Shown: positions 24,532 through 33,228, counted from the stretch's first letter. The stretch: DNA of 64,000 bases from JANQIO01 sp965229625 (GCA_965229625.1 CBDDJJ010000001.1:1364001-1428000); one strand, 5' to 3'. Program-made: numbers and translations. The notes: generated by a model from the sequence alone, not told the origin.

Positions 24532-26475
24532 ATGCTTGGAGCAGACGTGAACGGAAGCCCCAAGACTATGGACTGTCAATTCGTCGTTTGTTATGGCCGA
24601 AATCTCGGGCCCGCTCAAATCGTTCTCCTCATAGTCGCTCTCCTGCTGGCTCTCCCGCTTACAGCTCAGCCATCGATTGAGCTTTACGCCCAGCTACCGG
24701 AGCTTCACAACCCTAAACTTTCACCAGATGGCGAACACTTTGCGGTAGAGATGAGCTACAAGGGTTCTCGCGTGCTCGTTGTGCGGGATATCTACGGCGG
24801 TAAACCCCCGGCAATCGTCCAGCCAGGTGACGTCAAACTACACGATTTCGAATGGGTATCGAATGACCGCCTGATACTGCACGTCCGAGCTACCGGCCAG
24901 CTGTCAAACGGCCGGCTGTTCGACTACACACGATTGCTCAGCGTTGATAAAGATGGCAGCGATGTAGTGCAGTTTGAAATGCGCCCAAATGAGGACTCTC
25001 TGTATGCGGACTATCCGTACATTGTTTCACGCCTTCCAGATGACCCGGATCACGTACTCGCTGTACTGAATGACGAATACGGTCGCTTCGGCTTCCCTGA
25101 GGTCGAGCGCGTTAACATCTATACAGGTCAGGGGAAGTTAGCGCAGCGAAATGTCCGTGATGTTTTGGAATGGGTGGCTGACCCAAAGGGCCAATTAAGA
25201 ATCGGAATCGCAGCCGCCAACAAAGGGCGAGGTCACCGTGCGTCTCAAGCGACTATCTACCATCGCGTTTCCGAGGATGATGAGTGGGAAGTTGTATACG
25301 AAGCGGGAATTCTTACTGGCCGGATGATGCATCCCGTTGGTTTCGACCCAAACGATGACATGGTGCTGCTGGTGTCCAGCGACGAGTTGGAGGGGAATAA
25401 TTTGATGGAGGACTCCCCTGCAATACACCGGTTGGACTTACGCACGGGCGAGCTGATTGGAGAATACAAAGATGAGCGTGCGCTTGCAGTTGAAGCAATG
25501 GTGAAGGAATTGTTCGGTATAGCACGCGCATCTGTCACCTCGCGGTCTGACGATGACCAGAGGATGATTGTCACGACGTACAGCGACGTCATACCGCACG
25601 AATACTACCTATACGAACGCGACGAAAACCGAATCTCGCCATTGGGCGGTACCTATCCGGGTCTAAAGGATGCAGTATTTGCCCCCATGTTGAGCGTTGA
25701 ATACGAAGCTAGAGATGGCCGAGCAATACCAGGCTTCCTGACAATTCCACCAGATCTCAAGGGAAAACCGCCTCTGGTAGTTTACCCACACGGAGGGCCA
25801 TGGGCTAGAGACCACTGGGAATTCGACAACTATGTGCAGTTCCTTGCCAGCAGAGGCTATGCAGTGTTCCAACCCCAGTTTCGCGGCTCCACGGGACTAG
25901 GGGTAGAGCATCTTGAAGCTGGCTACGGCGAGTGGGGAATGGCAATACAAGACGACATCACTGATGGTGTTAAATGGCTTATTGCCGAGGGGAAAGTGGA
26001 CCCTGACAGGATTTGCATCTATGGAGTCAGCTTCGGTGGTTACGCAGCGGCGATGGGCGCAGCGAAGACGCCTAAACTCTACCGTTGCGCAATAACTGAA
26101 AATGGCGTCCTCGATTTAAAGCGTTTCATCAAGTCAGCAGACATATATGTCTTTGCGGATGCTAACAGGGCGATGTGGAACGATGGAGACAGCATTGAAG
26201 TAGCCTCGCCGTATCATTTGTACAAACAGATCGAAATTCCGATGCTCGTTATCGCCAGCGACAAAGACACTGTCGTGCCATGGGCTGACCACTCCAAGCG
26301 CTTCTACAAACGGTTAAAAAAACTGGATATCGAGTCAGACTTGCTCGTACTGGAAGGCGGCGAGCACTGGCGCACAAATGAGGCACACGAAGTACAAAAG
26401 ATGCAAACTATCATCTCGTTCCTCAACCGCCACATAGGCACTAGCGAGTCAGTATCTTCCGGAAAGTCAGATTGA
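24532..26475 (+). CDS. S9-family prolyl oligopeptidase/acylaminoacyl peptidase
   Basis: A 647-aa serine peptidase with an N-terminal signal or anchor (about residues 25-45, VLLIVALLLALPLTA), a WD-like propeller domain beginning NPKLSPDGEHFAVEM, and a C-terminal alpha/beta hydrolase domain. The triad is Ser500 (GVSFGGY), Asp579 (DTVVP) and His612 (GGEHW). It probably cleaves peptides in the periplasm. ATG 24532 has GGAAG 5 nt upstream; 24568 and 24499 are alternative starts. Base use looks less GC-rich than the neighbours (many A/T-ending codons), hinting at acquisition. Its end overlaps alkB by 35 nt, tail to tail. Confidence 0.88.
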   Translation: MLGADVNGSPKTMDCQFVVCYGRNLGPAQIVLLIVALLLALPLTAQPSIELYAQLPELHNPKLSPDGEHFAVEMSYKGSRVLVVRDIYGGKPPAIVQPGDVKLHDFEWVSNDRLILHVRATGQLSNGRLFDYTRLLSVDKDGSDVVQFEMRPNEDSLYADYPYIVSRLPDDPDHVLAVLNDEYGRFGFPEVERVNIYTGQGKLAQRNVRDVLEWVADPKGQLRIGIAAANKGRGHRASQATIYHRVSEDDEWEVVYEAGILTGRMMHPVGFDPNDDMVLLVSSDELEGNNLMEDSPAIHRLDLRTGELIGEYKDERALAVEAMVKELFGIARASVTSRSDDDQRMIVTTYSDVIPHEYYLYERDENRISPLGGTYPGLKDAVFAPMLSVEYEARDGRAIPGFLTIPPDLKGKPPLVVYPHGGPWARDHWEFDNYVQFLASRGYAVFQPQFRGSTGLGVEHLEAGYGEWGMAIQDDITDGVKWLIAEGKVDPDRICIYGVSFGGYAAAMGAAKTPKLYRCAITENGVLDLKRFIKSADIYVFADANRAMWNDGDSIEVASPYHLYKQIEIPMLVIASDKDTVVPWADHSKRFYKRLKKLDIESDLLVLEGGEHWRTNEAHEVQKMQTIISFLNRHIGTSESVSSGKSD

Positions 26476-27067
26476 CCCGCGGGCCGCAGGGCCTGGCTTG
26501 TTTCGCCATCCCGTGGTGCCAATGACGCTGGGTCTCCCCCGCCATCACCAGCAGGCTGCCGTGGGCGAGTGGCAATTTCACGGATTCCACACTGCGATCA
26601 TGCCGGTGCTTGAAACGCAGCGGGCGCTGTGCCCCCAGGCTGAGTGAGGCAATCACAGGTGTCGGACCCAGCTCGGGTTCGTCATCGGCATGCATGCCCA
26701 TGCCGTCCTGGTGATCACGGTAGTAATTGAGCAATACGCTGTTGAAGCCTGCGCCGCAGATCGACTCGACCTGTGACTTGATGGCCGCCAGCAGGGGCGT
26801 CCAGGCCAGCGGTTCCAGCGCCAGGCCCGAATAGCTGTAGCGCGCATTCAGGTCGCCGTACCAGGCATGCAGGCGCGGCTGCAGGTGAGTCTTGCCGAAC
26901 AGGGTAATGGGGTCCTGGCGCCAGGGCGTCTGCGCGATCAGTTGTTCCAGACAGTCATCAGCGGCAGGCTGCAGGGTGATCTGCGGCCAGTAGTCTACTG
27001 TCGCATCCACCATGGAGACCCGCTGTACGGCAGCGTCCGCAAACAGGGATAACGAGGTATCATCCAT
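26441..27067 (-). CDS. alkB: AlkB-like 2-oxoglutarate/Fe(II) DNA repair dioxygenase
   Basis: A 208-aa 2OG-Fe(II) oxygenase of the AlkB family (closer to ABH2/ABH3-type proteins than to E. coli AlkB in length and context). Fe ligands: HADDE supplies His and Asp near residue 130, with the distal His in HWHHG; Arg residues in PRVNLTFR bind 2-oxoglutarate. The YYRDHQDGMGMHAD segment is diagnostic. It removes methyl groups from alkylated bases. Its start codon overlaps that of the divergent threonine aldolase at the CATG of 27065-27068. Confidence 0.88.
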   Translation of the reverse strand: MDDTSLSLFADAAVQRVSMVDATVDYWPQITLQPAADDCLEQLIAQTPWRQDPITLFGKTHLQPRLHAWYGDLNARYSYSGLALEPLAWTPLLAAIKSQVESICGAGFNSVLLNYYRDHQDGMGMHADDEPELGPTPVIASLSLGAQRPLRFKHRHDRSVESVKLPLAHGSLLVMAGETQRHWHHGMAKQARPCGPRVNLTFRKILTR

Positions 27068-28082
27068 GGCCCCAGTATATCCGGACGGACCCGAAATGAT
27101 TGACCTGCGCAGCGACACCGTCACCCGCCCCAGCCCCGCCATGCGCGAAGCCATGCAGGCGGCCGAACTGGGTGATGATGTGTACGGCGAGGACCCGACC
27201 GTGAACGCCCTGGAAGCCTATGCCGCGGAGCTCACCGGCAAGGAAGCCGCGGTCTTTGCGCCCTCGGGTACCCAGACCAACCTGATCGCGCTGCTGAGCC
27301 ACTGCCAGCGCGGCCACGAGTACATCGTTGGTTTCAGCGCACACACCTATCGCTACGAGGGCGGCGGCGCCGCGGTGCTGGGTGGTATCCAGCCCTGCCC
27401 CCTCCCCTTTAACGAGCGCGGCGAACTGCCGCTGGAGGCGGTGGAGGCGTCCATCAAACCCGACGACTCCCACTTCGCCATCACCCGACTGCTGTGCCTG
27501 GAGAACACTACCGACGGCAAGGTGCTGTCGCTGGACTATATGGCCGAGGCCAGCGCGCTGGCTCAGCGCCACGGTTTGGGGCGCCACCTGGACGGTGCCC
27601 GGGTCTGCAATGCCGCGGTGGCCCTGGGTGTGCCACTGAGAGACATTGCCCAGCACTTCGACACTGTGTCGATCTGCCTGTCAAAAGGGCTGGCTGCACC
27701 GGTGGGGTCCGTATTGGTGGGCGATGTCGCCACCATGGCCCGGGCCCGGCGCTGGCGCAAAATGGTCGGCGGCGGCATGCGCCAGGTCGGTGTGATTGCC
27801 TCTGCCGGGCTTTATGCGCTGCAGCACAACATCAAGAGACTGGCGGAGGATCACGCCAGGGCGGCACGGGTGGCCTCAGCGCTGGCAGACCTGCCCTGGT
27901 GGCGGCTCGCGCACGAACCACAAACTAATATGCTGTTCCTGGACAGCAGCATCGAAGTGGCGCCACTGATTGAGCACCTGGCCGCCGCCGGCATCACCAT
28001 CAACGGGCACCGCTGGGTATTCCACCAGGACGTTTCAGATGAAGGTGTGGATGCCCTGATCGAGGCTTGCCGCCGCTTCTGA
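27066..28082 (+). CDS. ltaE: Low-specificity L-threonine aldolase
   Basis: A 338-aa fold-type I PLP enzyme. It begins (from the ATG at 27096) with the family hallmark MIDLRSDTVTRPS; the PLP lysine is in SICLSKGLAAPVGSVL; ENTTDGKV and LDGARVCNAAVALG are typical. It cleaves L-threonine and L-allo-threonine to glycine and acetaldehyde. I list ATG 27066, preceded by GAGG at 27053-27056, with 27096 as a plausible shorter start. Divergent from alkB with no intergenic space under the long-start reading. Confidence 0.93.
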   Translation: MAPVYPDGPEMIDLRSDTVTRPSPAMREAMQAAELGDDVYGEDPTVNALEAYAAELTGKEAAVFAPSGTQTNLIALLSHCQRGHEYIVGFSAHTYRYEGGGAAVLGGIQPCPLPFNERGELPLEAVEASIKPDDSHFAITRLLCLENTTDGKVLSLDYMAEASALAQRHGLGRHLDGARVCNAAVALGVPLRDIAQHFDTVSICLSKGLAAPVGSVLVGDVATMARARRWRKMVGGGMRQVGVIASAGLYALQHNIKRLAEDHARAARVASALADLPWWRLAHEPQTNMLFLDSSIEVAPLIEHLAAAGITINGHRWVFHQDVSDEGVDALIEACRRF

Positions 28083-28089
28083 GTACAAA

Positions 28090-28875
28090 CTACTCGCTCA
28101 GCAGGCCGGCAAGCTCGGCGCGCTTGTCGGCGCCGAAGTCCAGGGCCTCCTCGATAAAGCCAAGCACGCTGCCGTGGCGCTGGTGCATCAAGCTCAGCGC
28201 GCCGCCCAGGTAATCCTGTTCCACCTGCATCAATTTGCGCAGCGCTTCCCCGTTGATGTCCATGCCCGGCACTGGCGCCTCGGTGACGCCATCCACCAGG
28301 CCTTCCACGTAGTTGGCAGTGATGTGATTGGTGGCGAGGTAGTCGTGCATGACGGTGTCTTCGTCGGCGCCGAGGGCAAACAGGGTCATGGCGGCGGCAA
28401 ACCCCACCCGGTCCTTGCCGGCGGAGCAGTGGAAGACCAGCGGGTAGCGGTGCGCCTCCAGCAGCAGGTGCAGGAAATCCCGGAACACGGTGCTGAACAC
28501 TTCCACAAACTGGCGGTTGGCGATGCGCAGAAACTCGACCGCATCCTCCGGCCCCATTTCGCCGCGCTCCAGGCTGCGGCGCAGCGTCACCACATCGGCG
28601 GCCTCGGCGCTGACCGGCAGCCACAGTTGCTCCACCGCCGGGTTGTCGACCCGGTCGAGGATTTCGTCGCGCTCTTCCTGGCGACGCAGATCCACCACGG
28701 TGCGCAAGCTGATGTCGTCCAGCAGCCGCTGGTCAGCATCGGTCAGCCGCCCCAGGTGGTCGGAGCGGAATAGCCATCCGTTACGTACCCGGCGCCCGCC
28801 CTCCAGCGGATAACCGCCCATGTCGCGAAAATTATGGGCGCCTTCAAAATCCAGTTTGGTCGGTAGGTGGTCCAT
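28090..28875 (-). CDS. Tyrosine/dual-specificity protein phosphatase
   Basis: A 261-aa cysteine phosphatase of the Y_phosphatase3 (LipA/PtpB-like) family. The P-loop HCSAGKDR gives Cys150 and Arg156; the N-terminal NFRDMGGY block and the FRSDHLGRLTDAD segment are typical. It may act on phosphotyrosine or phosphoinositides; LipA-like members are often cytoplasmic or exported, but no signal peptide is seen here. Convergent with ltaE, 7 nt between stops. Confidence 0.88.
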   Translation of the reverse strand: MDHLPTKLDFEGAHNFRDMGGYPLEGGRRVRNGWLFRSDHLGRLTDADQRLLDDISLRTVVDLRRQEERDEILDRVDNPAVEQLWLPVSAEAADVVTLRRSLERGEMGPEDAVEFLRIANRQFVEVFSTVFRDFLHLLLEAHRYPLVFHCSAGKDRVGFAAAMTLFALGADEDTVMHDYLATNHITANYVEGLVDGVTEAPVPGMDINGEALRKLMQVEQDYLGGALSLMHQRHGSVLGFIEEALDFGADKRAELAGLLSE

Positions 28876-28951
28876 GCATACAACTCAAGTACAAAAGCAG
28901 CCAGCATAATGGCAGGCCGTTACAGAAAACAAAAATGGGGCTGAAAACAAC

Positions 28952-28981
28952 AGGGGCAGAGACCTTTCGGTCCCCGCCCCT
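28952..28981 (-). terminator. Probable Rho-independent terminator
   Basis: A 13-bp stem with two imperfect pairs around a TTTC loop, followed on the minus strand by a T-rich run (TGTTGTTTTC). It lies just downstream of the acetoacetate decarboxylase-like gene and would end the Rieske/decarboxylase operon. Confidence 0.7.
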
Positions 28982-28996
28982 GGAGTTACCCGGTGG

Positions 28997-29794
28997 CTAG
29001 GCCGCGGCAGCCGGGTCGGCGGCCTGCTCGGGAGCTGGTGCGCCGTTGACTCCCGGCCAGCGTGAACCGGAGATGGTGTCGGCGAAGGGTAGGAAACCCT
29101 CGGGGTCCAGCGGGCCGGCCAGATTGATCTGGCGGTCCAGGAAAATCGGCCACCAGAGGTGGGCCGATACCTGCTCACGCAGGGGCAGCTTGCTGGCCAG
29201 TGGGTCCCAGGGACTGTCGCGCAGGGTCAGGGTGCCATTGACCTTTTCGCGGTGGGCCGTGCCGTACTTGCTCATGACGTGTACCACGTGGGGTGGGAAG
29301 TCGTAGCCAGTGGCAGGGCCGCCGACGCTGACCGCGCGGGACACCTTGATCCACCACTCGTTCTGCACCCACTCGTCCTGTGGGTCCGCCTCGCCGGTGG
29401 ACTCGCCTTCAAACTCCACGAAGGTATAACCCTGGTGGGTGCAGCGTGCCGACACCTTGTTCATCATCCGGTAGTAGTGGGTCTCACAGGGGTACTTGGG
29501 CTGGCCGTTCATCTCCTGGGAAATAAAGATGGCGGATTCCTGGTCGATGCCGTAGCCCAGGGTGTACTCGCCCGCGGTGCCGTCGTAGTCGGCGTCCACC
29601 GTGGTGACGATGCCGTACTCGGGTACGTCCGGTACCGGGAAGTTATAAATGGTGAGGTTGACGTGCGGATTCGCGCCGGGTTCGATACCCGGCGGCAGCA
29701 GGGCTGCAATCTTGTCCGGGTCGGTGCGGTAGACGATCTTCAGCATCGGCCAGTTGATGATGTCACCGGTGGGTCCCTGGGGTGCGTTACTCAT
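28997..29794 (-). CDS. Acetoacetate decarboxylase-family protein
   Basis: A 265-aa member of the ADC (acetoacetate decarboxylase) superfamily. Lys100 in GQPKYP occupies the place of the Schiff-base lysine, and the ARCTHQGYTFVEFE strand and the FPPHVVHVMSKYG block fit the ADC fold. Proteins of this length with a C-terminal Pro/Ala-rich tail form a family of uncertain reaction, often beside Rieske oxygenases and acting on ring-derived beta-keto acids or as an aldolase/dehydratase. It is last in the operon that begins at 32110, separated from the Rieske gene by a repeat. Confidence 0.78.
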   Translation of the reverse strand: MSNAPQGPTGDIINWPMLKIVYRTDPDKIAALLPPGIEPGANPHVNLTIYNFPVPDVPEYGIVTTVDADYDGTAGEYTLGYGIDQESAIFISQEMNGQPKYPCETHYYRMMNKVSARCTHQGYTFVEFEGESTGEADPQDEWVQNEWWIKVSRAVSVGGPATGYDFPPHVVHVMSKYGTAHREKVNGTLTLRDSPWDPLASKLPLREQVSAHLWWPIFLDRQINLAGPLDPEGFLPFADTISGSRWPGVNGAPAPEQAADPAAAA

Positions 29795-29814
29795 GGGCTT
29801 CTCCTGTTATCTCC

Positions 29815-29889
29815 AAAAGGGGTCAGAGCCCTTTTTATTGGTTGTGGAATGCGTGGCGTATATAGAGAAAAAGGGCTCTGACCCCTTTT
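29815..29889. repeat. Perfect 22-bp inverted repeat, REPIN/REP-like
   Basis: Arms at 29815-29836 and 29868-29889 are exact reverse complements (core GGGGTCAGAGCCC flanked by A/T runs) around a 31-nt loop, total 75 bp. It occupies the gap between the decarboxylase and Rieske genes and covers two bases of the Rieske stop codon. The GGGGTCAG core recalls the short palindromes mobilised by RAYT-type transposases; no transposase is in the window. Confidence 0.75.
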
Positions 29890-30865
29890 AGAGGTAAAAC
29901 TGGCGTACCCACTTGCGGAACATCACCAGGGTCTTGTCACCCTGGCAGAACACCGGCTTTTCCCGGTAGATCTTGTGTTCCCAGATCGGGTAGTCGTCCA
30001 TGATGCCGCTCTTGATGCCTTCCATGACGTCATCGCCAGCCAGGTCGACAATTTCCCTGCGCACCGTCAGGCTCCAACGCATATGTGTCTCGTTGGGCGT
30101 GGTGGGCTGCGCCGTCGAATAGACCAACATCTCTGCGCCCGGCCCGTAGTGGGTGCGCACGATGGCCAGGCCCGGGTTGTGCACGATTGCCGTCAGGGTA
30201 TTGGCCGGGCTGCGGTCCGTGGCCTCTGCCTCGGCCACCAGGGTCAGCACCCGGCCGTCATCGGCAATGGTGATGTCATTGGGAGGGGTATTCTGCTGAC
30301 CGTGAACATACTGGAAGTGTTCCGGGTCACAGACGTTCTCGGCAATGTTCTGCACGTGATTGGGGATGGTGAACTCCCAGTACTGGGCGTCGCTCCACTC
30401 CTCATCGGAGAGCTCGGGAACTTCGGGGACCTCCCAGGCGGGGGCAGCACCCTCCGGGTGGAACCAGACCATGATGTCACCGTTGGTCTCACTCACCGGC
30501 CAGCTGCGCAGCTTTGCGCGGCCTGGAATCTCGTCGCAGTAGGGTATCTCCGTGCAGTTGCCGTCGGTGCCGAATTTCCAGCCGTGGAACGGACAGCGCA
30601 GGTCCTCGCCGATCACCCGCCCACCGTGGCCGAGGTGAGCCCCCAGGTGGGGGCAGAAAGCATCCAGCACTACCGCCTCACCCTCACGAGTACGGAACAG
30701 CACCAGCTCGCGGTCGAAGGCATAGATGGGTTTTACCTCGCCCTTGCCCAGGTTGCGAGCGCGTTCGACGGAGTACCAGCCGATAGGGAACGGTAACTGG
30801 GGCGCGGCCTTGGACTCGCATTCGCCGAGGCCTTCGGTGTTGATCGGTTCGTGAACGCTGTTCAT
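29888..30865 (-). CDS. Rieske non-heme iron oxygenase (KshA/VanA type)
   Basis: A 325-aa Rieske oxygenase alpha subunit. The 2Fe-2S ligands are Cys71/His73 (CPHLGAHLG) and Cys91/His94 (CPFHGW); mononuclear iron ligands are His183 and His188, with Asp180 as the bridging residue (CDPEHFQYVHG). The compact architecture resembles 3-ketosteroid 9-alpha-hydroxylase and vanillate demethylase oxygenases. It needs a reductase, not present here. The upstream amidohydrolase gene lies 33 nt away. Substrate: an aromatic or steroid-like ring is inferred. Confidence 0.87.
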   Translation of the reverse strand: MNSVHEPINTEGLGECESKAAPQLPFPIGWYSVERARNLGKGEVKPIYAFDRELVLFRTREGEAVVLDAFCPHLGAHLGHGGRVIGEDLRCPFHGWKFGTDGNCTEIPYCDEIPGRAKLRSWPVSETNGDIMVWFHPEGAAPAWEVPEVPELSDEEWSDAQYWEFTIPNHVQNIAENVCDPEHFQYVHGQQNTPPNDITIADDGRVLTLVAEAEATDRSPANTLTAIVHNPGLAIVRTHYGPGAEMLVYSTAQPTTPNETHMRWSLTVRREIVDLAGDDVMEGIKSGIMDDYPIWEHKIYREKPVFCQGDKTLVMFRKWVRQFYL

Positions 30866-30898
30866 GCGCTGCTCTCCTCGCTGGTAGCTATCGCGCCG

Positions 30899-32110
30899 TT
30901 ACGCGAAACGGCTGGGTTCGGGGCCGATACGGTCTGCCACGGTCTGCAGGGCGTCGGCATCCAGGCCGTAGAAATTGATGGCGTTGCGACCAAGAATGGC
31001 CGCCACGTCGTCCGCCGGGAAACCGGTGAATACCTCGTCGAGAATCTCGCCGGTCTTGGGCCAGGTGCCCTCCGGGTGCGGGTAATCACTGCCCCACATC
31101 ATCTTGTCCACGCCCACCAGCTCACGCACCTCCACATCAGCCCGCGGAATACAGGAGGCGCCCACGCCAATGTTGCGGCGGAAGTAGTCGCTCGGTTTCA
31201 TGGACAGGTGGCTGCGGAAGTCGCCCAGCTTGGCGGAGTGGTGCACGTCGGTGTAGTTGTGATCCAGCATGCGCAGCCAGCTCGGCAGCATCCAGGTGGT
31301 GCCGCCCTCGGTAATCACCGTCTTCAGTTTCGGGAACTTCTCGAACACGCCGCCCCAGATCATGAAAGTCAGTGGCCGGTACAGCCACCACATGACCTCG
31401 GAAACGTAGATACCCATGGCGCCGGGGAACTCGTCGGCAGGCTCATCCGGCCAGCCGGTGCCGAAGAAATCGGCCATGGGGCCAGGGCCCGAGTGGAAGT
31501 GCACAATGATGCCAAGGTCTTCACAGGCTTCCCAGAACGGGTGGTATTTGGTGTGGTGATAGCCGGGGAAATCGTTGGTCATGGAGGGAATCATCACCGC
31601 GCGGAAACCCTGTTCGGCGCACCAACGCACTTTTTCCACCGCCTCGTTCACGTCCCACAGCAGCGGAATGATCGCCACCCCGATATGGCGGGCCGGATCG
31701 TTGGCGCACAGCTTGGCCAGCCATCGGTTGTGGGCCATGGCGCCCGCCCACTGCAACTCGGGCACAATGTCCTTGGTGGGCAGGGACAGGCCCGCGCCGA
31801 AGGGCGGCGTATTGGTCTCGGTGATGCCGTCCACGAAAATCACTTCCGCGGCGATGCCGTCGCGATCCAGCATCTTCACGCGCTGGTCGTAGTCCCAGGC
31901 GCCCGTCAGCTCCTGTTCAATCCCCTGGCGCCACTCGTCGTTGATTTCCTTGATGAGAAAGCTGTCTTCCGCTTTCTGGGTCATCTCGATCTGGATGGGG
32001 ACAGCCATGTCCATCATCTCGTGGTATTTCTCCTCGATGTAGGGCTTGTAGTCCCAGATCGGCAGGCCGGCGTGGCAATCGGAAGAGACGACTATCAGGC
32101 GTTCAGACAT
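30899..32110 (-). CDS. Amidohydrolase-2 family metal-dependent hydrolase
   Basis: A 403-aa TIM-barrel protein of the amidohydrolase-related (ACMSD/LigY-like) family. Metal-site candidates are the SSDCHAG start, HFHSGPGP in the middle, and MMWGSDYPHPEGTWP with its metal-binding Asp near the end. Family members cleave C-C or C-N bonds of ring-opened aromatics, including decarboxylation. First gene of the Rieske operon and divergent from the TetR gene, so the operon is probably repressed by that TetR. Confidence 0.86.
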   Translation of the reverse strand: MSERLIVVSSDCHAGLPIWDYKPYIEEKYHEMMDMAVPIQIEMTQKAEDSFLIKEINDEWRQGIEQELTGAWDYDQRVKMLDRDGIAAEVIFVDGITETNTPPFGAGLSLPTKDIVPELQWAGAMAHNRWLAKLCANDPARHIGVAIIPLLWDVNEAVEKVRWCAEQGFRAVMIPSMTNDFPGYHHTKYHPFWEACEDLGIIVHFHSGPGPMADFFGTGWPDEPADEFPGAMGIYVSEVMWWLYRPLTFMIWGGVFEKFPKLKTVITEGGTTWMLPSWLRMLDHNYTDVHHSAKLGDFRSHLSMKPSDYFRRNIGVGASCIPRADVEVRELVGVDKMMWGSDYPHPEGTWPKTGEILDEVFTGFPADDVAAILGRNAINFYGLDADALQTVADRIGPEPSRFA

Positions 32111-32122
32111 GGGTACCTCATG

Positions 32123-32137
32123 CGGGGTCAGTCCCCG
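32123..32137. repeat. Short GGGGTCAG palindrome near the amidohydrolase start
   Basis: Arms CGGGG and CCCCG with a 5-nt loop, sharing the GGGGTCAG word with the 22-bp inverted repeat at 29815-29889. It lies in the divergent amidohydrolase/TetR gap, about 14 nt upstream of the amidohydrolase ATG. It may be a second, shorter copy of the same element. Confidence 0.4.
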
Positions 32138-32275
32138 TCTTCAGGGGTGGGTTATCTTGATCTGGCGCACTCAGCTCATGAAATCTGCCCAACGGACAAT
32201 ATTCACACTTGAGCATTGATGCACAGTTGTATACTTTTATAGTCGATAGTGTCGGAGGATGCAACAGGCGGCGAC

Positions 32276-32899
32276 ATGGAAGCCACAGACAACCTGGCCA
32301 CCCCCCTGGGGCGGCGCGAAAAGCGCAAACTGGAAATACGGGACCGTATTGAGCAGGCGGCCTACAACCTGTTCAAGCAGTATGGCATTGACGAAGTCAG
32401 CATTGAGCAGATCTGCTCGGTGGCGGACGTGGCACGTCGCACCTTCTACGGTCACTACCCGAACAAGCAGGCCTTGCTGCAGTCACTGAGTCGAAGCCGC
32501 GTCTGGTTCACCGCGGACCACATGCTGGCGCGCCTGATGAAGCAGCACAGTGACACAGCCGGCCAGGTCGGCGCCATGCTCACCTATATGGAAAACAATC
32601 TCGCCGGCTACAGTGAGATTGACCGCGCGCTGATTCTCATCGCGCCGGGCTCACTGGACGACGAAAACTACCTGCGAGAAGTCAGCAACTCGCTGCGTGA
32701 CTACCTGGCTGAGGTGTTCCGGGAGGGACAGGCAGCGGGGGATACGAGCCGTCGTTTCAGCGCGGAACTGCTGGCGGACTCGGTCATGGGCACGACCAAT
32801 GCCCTGATCGTGAACTGGGCCGTGAACCCGGATTACCCCATCACCGAGAAACTCGAAGAGGCAAGGCAGCTCTTCGAGTCCCTGATCGCACTGGATTAA
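32276..32899 (+). CDS. TetR/AcrR-family regulator
   Basis: A 207-aa TetR repressor with the N-terminal helix-turn-helix (IRDRIEQAAYNLFKQYGIDEVSIEQICSVADVARRTFYGHYPNKQALL, about residues 20-70). I use ATG 32276; a GTG at 32249 would add nine residues. It lies divergent from the amidohydrolase-Rieske-decarboxylase operon with a 140-165-bp AT-rich gap that should hold the operator. Its stop overlaps by 4 nt the stop of the DUF1330 gene. Confidence 0.85.
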   Translation: MEATDNLATPLGRREKRKLEIRDRIEQAAYNLFKQYGIDEVSIEQICSVADVARRTFYGHYPNKQALLQSLSRSRVWFTADHMLARLMKQHSDTAGQVGAMLTYMENNLAGYSEIDRALILIAPGSLDDENYLREVSNSLRDYLAEVFREGQAAGDTSRRFSAELLADSVMGTTNALIVNWAVNPDYPITEKLEEARQLFESLIALD

Positions 32900-33210
32900 T
32901 CGCGCGGCGGCAGGCCGTGCAGCATGGTGAGGAATTCAAGATGGGTGCCTGCTCGCCGGTGTTCTGACAGGGCCTGGTAGTCCGGGTCCTTGTACCAGGC
33001 TTCCGCCTTTTCTGCTGACGGGAATTTAAACATCACCATGCGACCGGTGCGCGGTGCGCTGCCCTCAAAGGTCACGGTGTTGTCGTCATAGGTGAAGAAC
33101 TCACCGCCGTATCGCTTGAGAATTGGGAAAAAACCCTTCTCGTAAAGGCGGTAGGTGTCTGCGTCGTGCACCTGGAAATTCGCGACAACATAAGCGGGAA
33201 CATCAGCCAT
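32896..33210 (-). CDS. DUF1330 dimeric ferredoxin-fold protein
   Basis: A 104-aa DUF1330 protein (start PAYVVANFQVHDADTYRLYEKG, then RMVMFKFPSAEKAEAWYKDPDYQALSEHR, the diagnostic stretch). DUF1330 proteins are small dimers found near catabolic genes; the activity is unassigned. ATG 33210 begins at the conserved motif; an open frame extends 51 codons upstream through a 12-bp tandem repeat, but this is not supported as coding. It probably forms a unit with the dehalogenase gene upstream. Confidence 0.8.
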   Translation of the reverse strand: MADVPAYVVANFQVHDADTYRLYEKGFFPILKRYGGEFFTYDDNTVTFEGSAPRTGRMVMFKFPSAEKAEAWYKDPDYQALSEHRRAGTHLEFLTMLHGLPPRD

Positions 33211-33228
33211 GCGGTTTCTCCTGTTCTT

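Noticed and set aside
30851..32212. 453-codon open frame on the plus strand
   Set aside because: Antisense to the amidohydrolase gene, with shadow-like composition; the amidohydrolase shows clear family motifs.
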